Part shown: positions 5,252 to 7,196 of the stretch, in pieces
Numbering within the stretch: position 1 is the stretch's first letter
Layout of the letters: each line of letters opens with the position of its first letter
NCBI GenBank assembly: GCA_012799755.1
Contig: JAAZKQ010000647.1
Coordinates: 1 to 7,196, forward strand
Length of the DNA: 7,196 nucleotides
Reading direction: 5' to 3'
DNA from: Lentisphaerota bacterium
Lineage (GTDB): Bacteria > Verrucomicrobiota > Lentisphaeria > Oligosphaerales > Oligosphaeraceae
Notes under the pieces: generated by a model
What the model was told of the DNA's origin: nothing
What the model saw: only the letters and a program-made list of their open reading frames with translations
Database searches by the model: none
Made by a program: the position numbers and the translations under genes

Positions 5252-6907
5252 TTAGGCGTGTTCGAGGGCGAGGGTCATGGTGACGCGGTCGCAGACATCG
5301 GCGGGACCAAAGTACTGGATGGGGCCGGGATAGACGTATTCAACGCCGACGCCCCAGGCATCGCGGTTGGCGGCAAAAGTCTTGAAGGGCTTGCCGTCGA
5401 GCTCGACCAGGGCCTTGCGGATAACCGGCACGTCCTTGCCGTGGCGGCGTTCGATATTCATCATCATGGTCAGCGGAATGCCACCGGCGACCCATTCACA
5501 GGCCGGCGAGAAGACATTGCGCACCGACGCCATGTAGCCGGTCTTGCCTGCGCCCAGCAGCGCCGCGGCCGTGTAGCCCAGGCTATAGCAGTAGTCGGCA
5601 TCAAAATTCGACGGCGCGGCGCAGCGGCCTTCGTAACCGAAGAAATGCGCCTGCGTGCTGAATTTGATGGGCGTTTCACGGCCGGCGTTGATCTTCGCCA
5701 AGCGTTCTTCGACCATGGTGATGAGCAGCTTTTCGGTTTCGATTCTCGAGACTTGGACGTTGCCGTGGGGGTCACGGTCGCCCAGTAACTGGGCCTTGAG
5801 CATGGTCGGCAGGGACTTGAAAGCACCGACCGCGGCAGCACTCAGGTGCTTGGCAACAAAGTCAATCTTTGCGCTCATGTCGGCCAGGGCGTTGAAGGCG
5901 GTCGCTTCCTTGGCGAGGAGCTCATTGAGTTCCGCGATCAGCACGTTTATCTCGGGGATGAATTCGATCAGGCCTTCTGGAATGAGCACCACGCCGAAAT
6001 TCATCTTGGCTTCGGCGCGCTTCACCACCAGTTCGGTCAGGCGGGTCACGATTTCTTCCAAGGACAGCTTTTTGGCGGCGACTTCCTCGGAGATGATGCA
6101 GGCGTTGGGCTGGGTCTGCAATGCGCATTCCAAGGCGATATGAGAAGCCGAACGGCCCATCAGCTTGATGAAATGCCAGTATTTGCGGGCCGAGTTGGCA
6201 TCGCGCATGATATTGCCGATGAGCTCGGAATAGACCTTGGTGGCGGTGTCAAAACCGAAGGACACTTCAATCCATTCGTTCTTGAGGTCGCCATCAATGG
6301 TCTTCGGACAGCCGATGACGCGGATGCCGGTCTTTTCCGTCAGCATATATTGCGCGAGCGTGCAGGCGTTGGTGTTGGAGTCGTCGCCACCAATGATAAT
6401 GATGGCGGTGATGCCGTGCTGCTTGCAGTTGGCGGTCACTTTCGCGAACTGCTCGGGCGTCTCCAGCTTGGTACGGCCGGAGCAGATCATGTCAAAGCCG
6501 CCAGTGTTGCGGTAACTATCCACCAGCTCCTCGGTGATCATGATGTACTTGTTGTCAATAAGACCGCTGGGACCGCCGAGAAAGCCAAAGAGCTGGCTGT
6601 CGGGATTAAGGCCTTTCAGGCCGTCAAAGAGGCCGGCAATCACGTTGTGGCCGCCGGGCGCCTGGCCGCCGGAAAGAATCACGCCGGCTTTGATCGGTTC
6701 ACAGTCAAAGCTCTCGCCGCGGACGAAGGTCACCGCCGGCAGGCCGTAGGTGTCCGGAAACAGCCGCTTGATGTCAGCCTGATCGGCGACGGACTGCGTC
6801 GGCTCGCCCAGACGCGCAGCCGCAAAAGGACCGCATTCCAACAAAACCGGCGGCAACTTCGGGGTGTACTCAGAACGGGCCTTCTGCAAAGGGGAAATCT
6901 TGCTCAT
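5252..6907 (-). CDS. pfp: Pyrophosphate-dependent 6-phosphofructokinase, long type
   Basis: Cytoplasmic glycolytic enzyme that reversibly transfers phosphate from PPi to fructose 6-phosphate, giving fructose 1,6-bisphosphate and Pi. The 551 residues fit the long PfpB-like group (plant beta subunit, spirochaetes, chlamydiae) rather than the ATP-PFK of about 320 residues. The phosphate-binding loop is GVILSGGQAPGGHN (75-88). GGDDSN (173-178) carries the second Asp that excludes ATP. PKTIDGD (201-207) has K202, the other hallmark of PPi use, and the catalytic D205. The substrate-binding MGR is at 250-252. No key residue is missing. The start ATG at 6907 is preceded by GAGGA (minus strand, 6918-6922) with a 10-base spacer. 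The gene leads the minus-strand block, with tcdA downstream. PPi use makes the step reversible and saves ATP, which is common in fermentative bacteria. The annotation is firm; the phosphate donor is inferred from the two specificity residues. Confidence 0.95.
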   Translation of the reverse strand: MSKISPLQKARSEYTPKLPPVLLECGPFAAARLGEPTQSVADQADIKRLFPDTYGLPAVTFVRGESFDCEPIKAGVILSGGQAPGGHNVIAGLFDGLKGLNPDSQLFGFLGGPSGLIDNKYIMITEELVDSYRNTGGFDMICSGRTKLETPEQFAKVTANCKQHGITAIIIIGGDDSNTNACTLAQYMLTEKTGIRVIGCPKTIDGDLKNEWIEVSFGFDTATKVYSELIGNIMRDANSARKYWHFIKLMGRSASHIALECALQTQPNACIISEEVAAKKLSLEEIVTRLTELVVKRAEAKMNFGVVLIPEGLIEFIPEINVLIAELNELLAKEATAFNALADMSAKIDFVAKHLSAAAVGAFKSLPTMLKAQLLGDRDPHGNVQVSRIETEKLLITMVEERLAKINAGRETPIKFSTQAHFFGYEGRCAAPSNFDADYCYSLGYTAAALLGAGKTGYMASVRNVFSPACEWVAGGIPLTMMMNIERRHGKDVPVIRKALVELDGKPFKTFAANRDAWGVGVEYVYPGPIQYFGPADVCDRVTMTLALEHA

Positions 6908-6917
6908 GATACGCTTT

Positions 6918-6922
6918 TCCTC
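6918..6922 (-). promoter_or_regulatory. Ribosome binding site of pfp
   Basis: GAGGA on the minus strand lies 10 bases before the ATG at 6907. The spacing is slightly long but supports this start, which also gives the expected family N-terminus. Confidence 0.5.
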
Positions 6923-6998
6923 ACGATTTCAGGACTGTAATCAGCCACGCCGACGGACACTGCCGGCATGACGCTGGCTGGAGCACAACGAAACACTT

Positions 6999-7027
6999 AA
7001 CGTAAGGCCAAAAGCGCCCCTTTGCAA
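6999..7027 (-). promoter_or_regulatory. Weak promoter candidate for pfp
   Basis: On the minus strand TTGCAA (7022-7027) and TACGTT (6999-7004) are separated by 17 bases, the ideal -35/-10 spacing. The matches to consensus are partial (4/6 and 3/6). It would give a leader of roughly 80-90 bases. This is only a guess from spacing and position. Confidence 0.2.
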
Positions 7028-7054
7028 CGGCGAAGACGCGAATGGGCGGGATGT

Positions 7055-7078
7055 GTGGTAAGCGATCAGCGATTGATA
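7055..7078 (+). repeat. Dispersed repeat, copy B (matches 3845-3868)
   Basis: GTGGTAAG...GATTGATA agrees with the copy near dnaG at 20 of 24 positions in the same orientation. It has lost the GTAACCGG core that makes copy A near-palindromic. It lies upstream of pfp, outside any gene. Confidence 0.5.
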
Positions 7079-7094
7079 ACAGACATTTTTTATC

Positions 7095-7120
7095 CGCAGA
7101 TGTCGCAGATTTGCGCAGAT
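7095..7120. repeat. Short tandem array of CGCAGAT
   Basis: CGCAGAT occurs three times (7095-7101, 7104-7110, 7114-7120) with steps of 9 and 10 bases, flanked by T-runs at 7085-7091 and 7120-7126. On the minus strand it reads as repeated ATCTGCG. I recall similar ATCTGCG-type intergenic arrays in other bacterial genomes, but cannot verify this here. The near-9-base period parallels the ATGGAC array at 3986-4072. Confidence 0.55.
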
Positions 7121-7196
7121 TTTTTTGAGAGTAGGCTGCTTGGTGTAGGAAGGCCGGTGTGTTTGCGCTTGCCTATAGCCTCTTTGATTTTAAGCG

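Noticed and set aside
5846..6940. 364-codon open frame antisense to pfp
   Set aside because: It is a shadow of the PPi-PFK gene. The translation is a G-, V- and H-rich low-complexity pattern with no family resemblance.

Overview
The window comes from a moderately GC-rich bacterial chromosome. It holds five housekeeping-type genes plus one repeat-dense intergenic island. Several protein details suggest the PVC superphylum (Verrucomicrobiota, Kiritimatiellota or Lentisphaerota). The primase has EGQLDV and QGTAFT in its Toprim domain where most bacteria have EGYMDV. RecN has SSGEMAR and FDEIDANVGG in place of the usual SGGELSR and FDEVD-type motifs. The phosphofructokinase is the long, pyrophosphate-dependent form. 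The intergenic DNA carries short-period repeats of a kind I associate with those genomes. This placement is inference from memory of the families, not a search result.

Left part, plus strand (2-3785): the C-terminal half of recN runs in from the left edge. It overlaps by 4 bases (ATGA) a gene for a predicted TPR-repeat lipoprotein. After a 104-base gap with a small hairpin comes a complete dnaG primase gene. These three could share a transcript. RecN repairs double-strand breaks and DnaG primes replication; the lipoprotein's role is unknown.

Middle (3786-4249): dnaG (plus strand) and tcdA (minus strand) converge on 464 bases without a credible gene. This stretch is packed with inverted repeats. 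The main one is a large hairpin built from 9-base-period ATGGAC/GTCCAT arrays. Around it are several small hairpins with TAC, GAA or TGAA loops, and GTAACCGGTTAC-type palindromes. Diverged copies of one of these motifs, and a different array based on CGCAGAT, occur at the right end of the window upstream of pfp.

Right part, minus strand (4250-6907): pfp (PPi-dependent phosphofructokinase, glycolysis) lies upstream of tcdA (tRNA t6A-to-ct6A dehydratase). They are separated by 225 bases containing a strong hairpin, so they may be separate transcription units. The last 289 bases hold the pfp leader, a weak promoter candidate and repeats.

I found no defence system, mobile-element gene, CRISPR array or RNA gene. 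The unexplained part of the window is its intergenic repeat structure.
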